6,020 nucleotides of DNA, taken from contig JASHTI010000065.1 in the NCBI GenBank assembly GCA_030040625.1, positions 1-6,020 of the forward strand, written 5' to 3'. The notes under the pieces are model-generated. The model saw only the letters and a program-made list of their open reading frames with translations. It searched no databases and was not told the DNA's origin. This DNA comes from Thermoplasmata archaeon. Its GTDB lineage: Archaea > Thermoplasmatota > Thermoplasmata > Lutacidiplasmatales > UBA184. Numbering within the stretch: the stretch's first letter is position 1; the number at the start of each line of letters is the position of its first letter. Positions 5,559 through 6,020 of this stretch are shown here, piece after piece. Position numbers and translations under genes: made by a program.

Positions 5559-6020
5559 ATGACGAATAGAGCCGGGAGTCGACTTTTCGCGGTGCTGATT
5601 GTAGCGGTGATGGCGGGGGCGGCGATCGCCGCGGCCTCGCTGGGGGCGGCGTCCGCCTCCGGTCGTTCGGGAGGGACGGCGGCGCCGTCGCTCGCGATCA
5701 CGCCGGAGGGAGCGTGCACGACGGTGACGATCTCCTCCGTGGGCGTGTCGAGCGACGCTTCGATCGTGGCGGTGAGCGGGACGACCGCGACGGTCCAGGG
5801 AAGCTTTGACGGTAACATTACAGATGCTTTCGCCGGCAGCGTCCTGAACGGCGCCGGTTACACGGTCGACCCGACCTCCTGTGGGAGCGACGCGAACGCC
5901 GTGGCGTTAACCGCCGCGGGCATCGAGGTCACGGACATCTCGGTGGTCGCCTCGGGCAGCGCCATCGGCATCTACGTCAACCCGGACGTCGCGACCGCGA
6001 CGATCACCGGCAACACGGTC
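5559..6020 (+). CDS. Exported protein, probable right-handed beta-helix, 3' partial
   Basis: The reading frame is open for 154 codons from ATG at 5559 to the window end, so the C-terminus is missing. Residues 1-34 form a signal peptide: a basic start (TNRAGSR), a hydrophobic core (about 9-30) and small residues suitable for cleavage. The mature part is rich in Gly, Ala, Thr and Val. From about residue 114 short strands alternate with turns (GIEVTDISV, GSAIGIYV, ATATITGNTV), the pattern of parallel beta-helix proteins of the NosD or pectate-lyase-like type, whose coils often end in xITGNTV. C53 and C108 could form a disulfide outside the cell. The start is firmly set by GGGAGGA eight bases upstream, and a clear TATA box lies about 70 bases upstream. 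The gene is divergent from thrS. Surface carbohydrate binding or cleavage is a family-level guess; no catalytic residues are visible in this part. Confidence 0.8.
   Translation, partial: MTNRAGSRLFAVLIVAVMAGAAIAAASLGAASASGRSGGTAAPSLAITPEGACTTVTISSVGVSSDASIVAVSGTTATVQGSFDGNITDAFAGSVLNGAGYTVDPTSCGSDANAVALTAAGIEVTDISVVASGSAIGIYVNPDVATATITGNTV

Noticed and set aside
5375..5818. A 147-codon minus-strand frame over the exported protein gene
   Set aside because: It runs across the promoter, leader and signal peptide codons of a gene with a strong TATA box and Shine-Dalgarno, and shows no domain of its own.

Overview
This window looks like GC-rich chromosomal DNA from an uncultivated archaeon, most likely a Thermoplasmata-type (Thermoplasmatota) lineage. 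The evidence is the FTESGLPxGTxWxV repeat family in the first gene, which I know from archaeal thermopsin-like and other surface proteins; a C-terminal membrane anchor with an arginine tail; and TATA-like boxes about 25-27 bases upstream of start codons that lack a Shine-Dalgarno sequence, as in leaderless archaeal transcripts. The placement rests on recognition, not on a search.

Layout: (1) 1-861, plus strand, the 3' part of a secreted, membrane-anchored repeat protein. (2) 895-3030, minus strand, a complete membrane-bound proton-pumping pyrophosphatase (hppA), convergent with gene 1 across 33 bases. (3) 3162-3365, plus strand, a 67-residue C2H2-type zinc-finger protein, divergent from hppA and probably leaderless. 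(4) 3396-5321, minus strand, a complete threonyl-tRNA synthetase (thrS) with bacterial-type domain order and editing motifs, convergent with the zinc-finger gene across 30 bases. (5) 5322-5558, a 237-base divergent intergenic region holding the thrS promoter and a well-formed promoter, repeat and leader arrangement for the next gene. (6) 5559-6020, plus strand, the 5' part of an exported protein with a signal peptide and probably a right-handed beta-helix. No stretch over 300 bases lacks a gene. I see no tRNA, rRNA, CRISPR array or insertion sequence.

How the parts relate: thrS releases pyrophosphate during threonine activation, and hppA conserves pyrophosphate energy as an ion gradient, so they are loosely linked in metabolism. 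They do not form an operon, because the opposing zinc-finger gene lies between them. Every adjacent gene pair is convergent or divergent, so all five genes appear to be separate transcription units. Two cell-surface genes flank a housekeeping core. I did not find a clearly new multi-gene system. The least ordinary items are the small zinc-finger gene, the repeat and hairpin architecture in front of the exported protein, and the bacterial-type ThrRS in an apparently archaeal setting.
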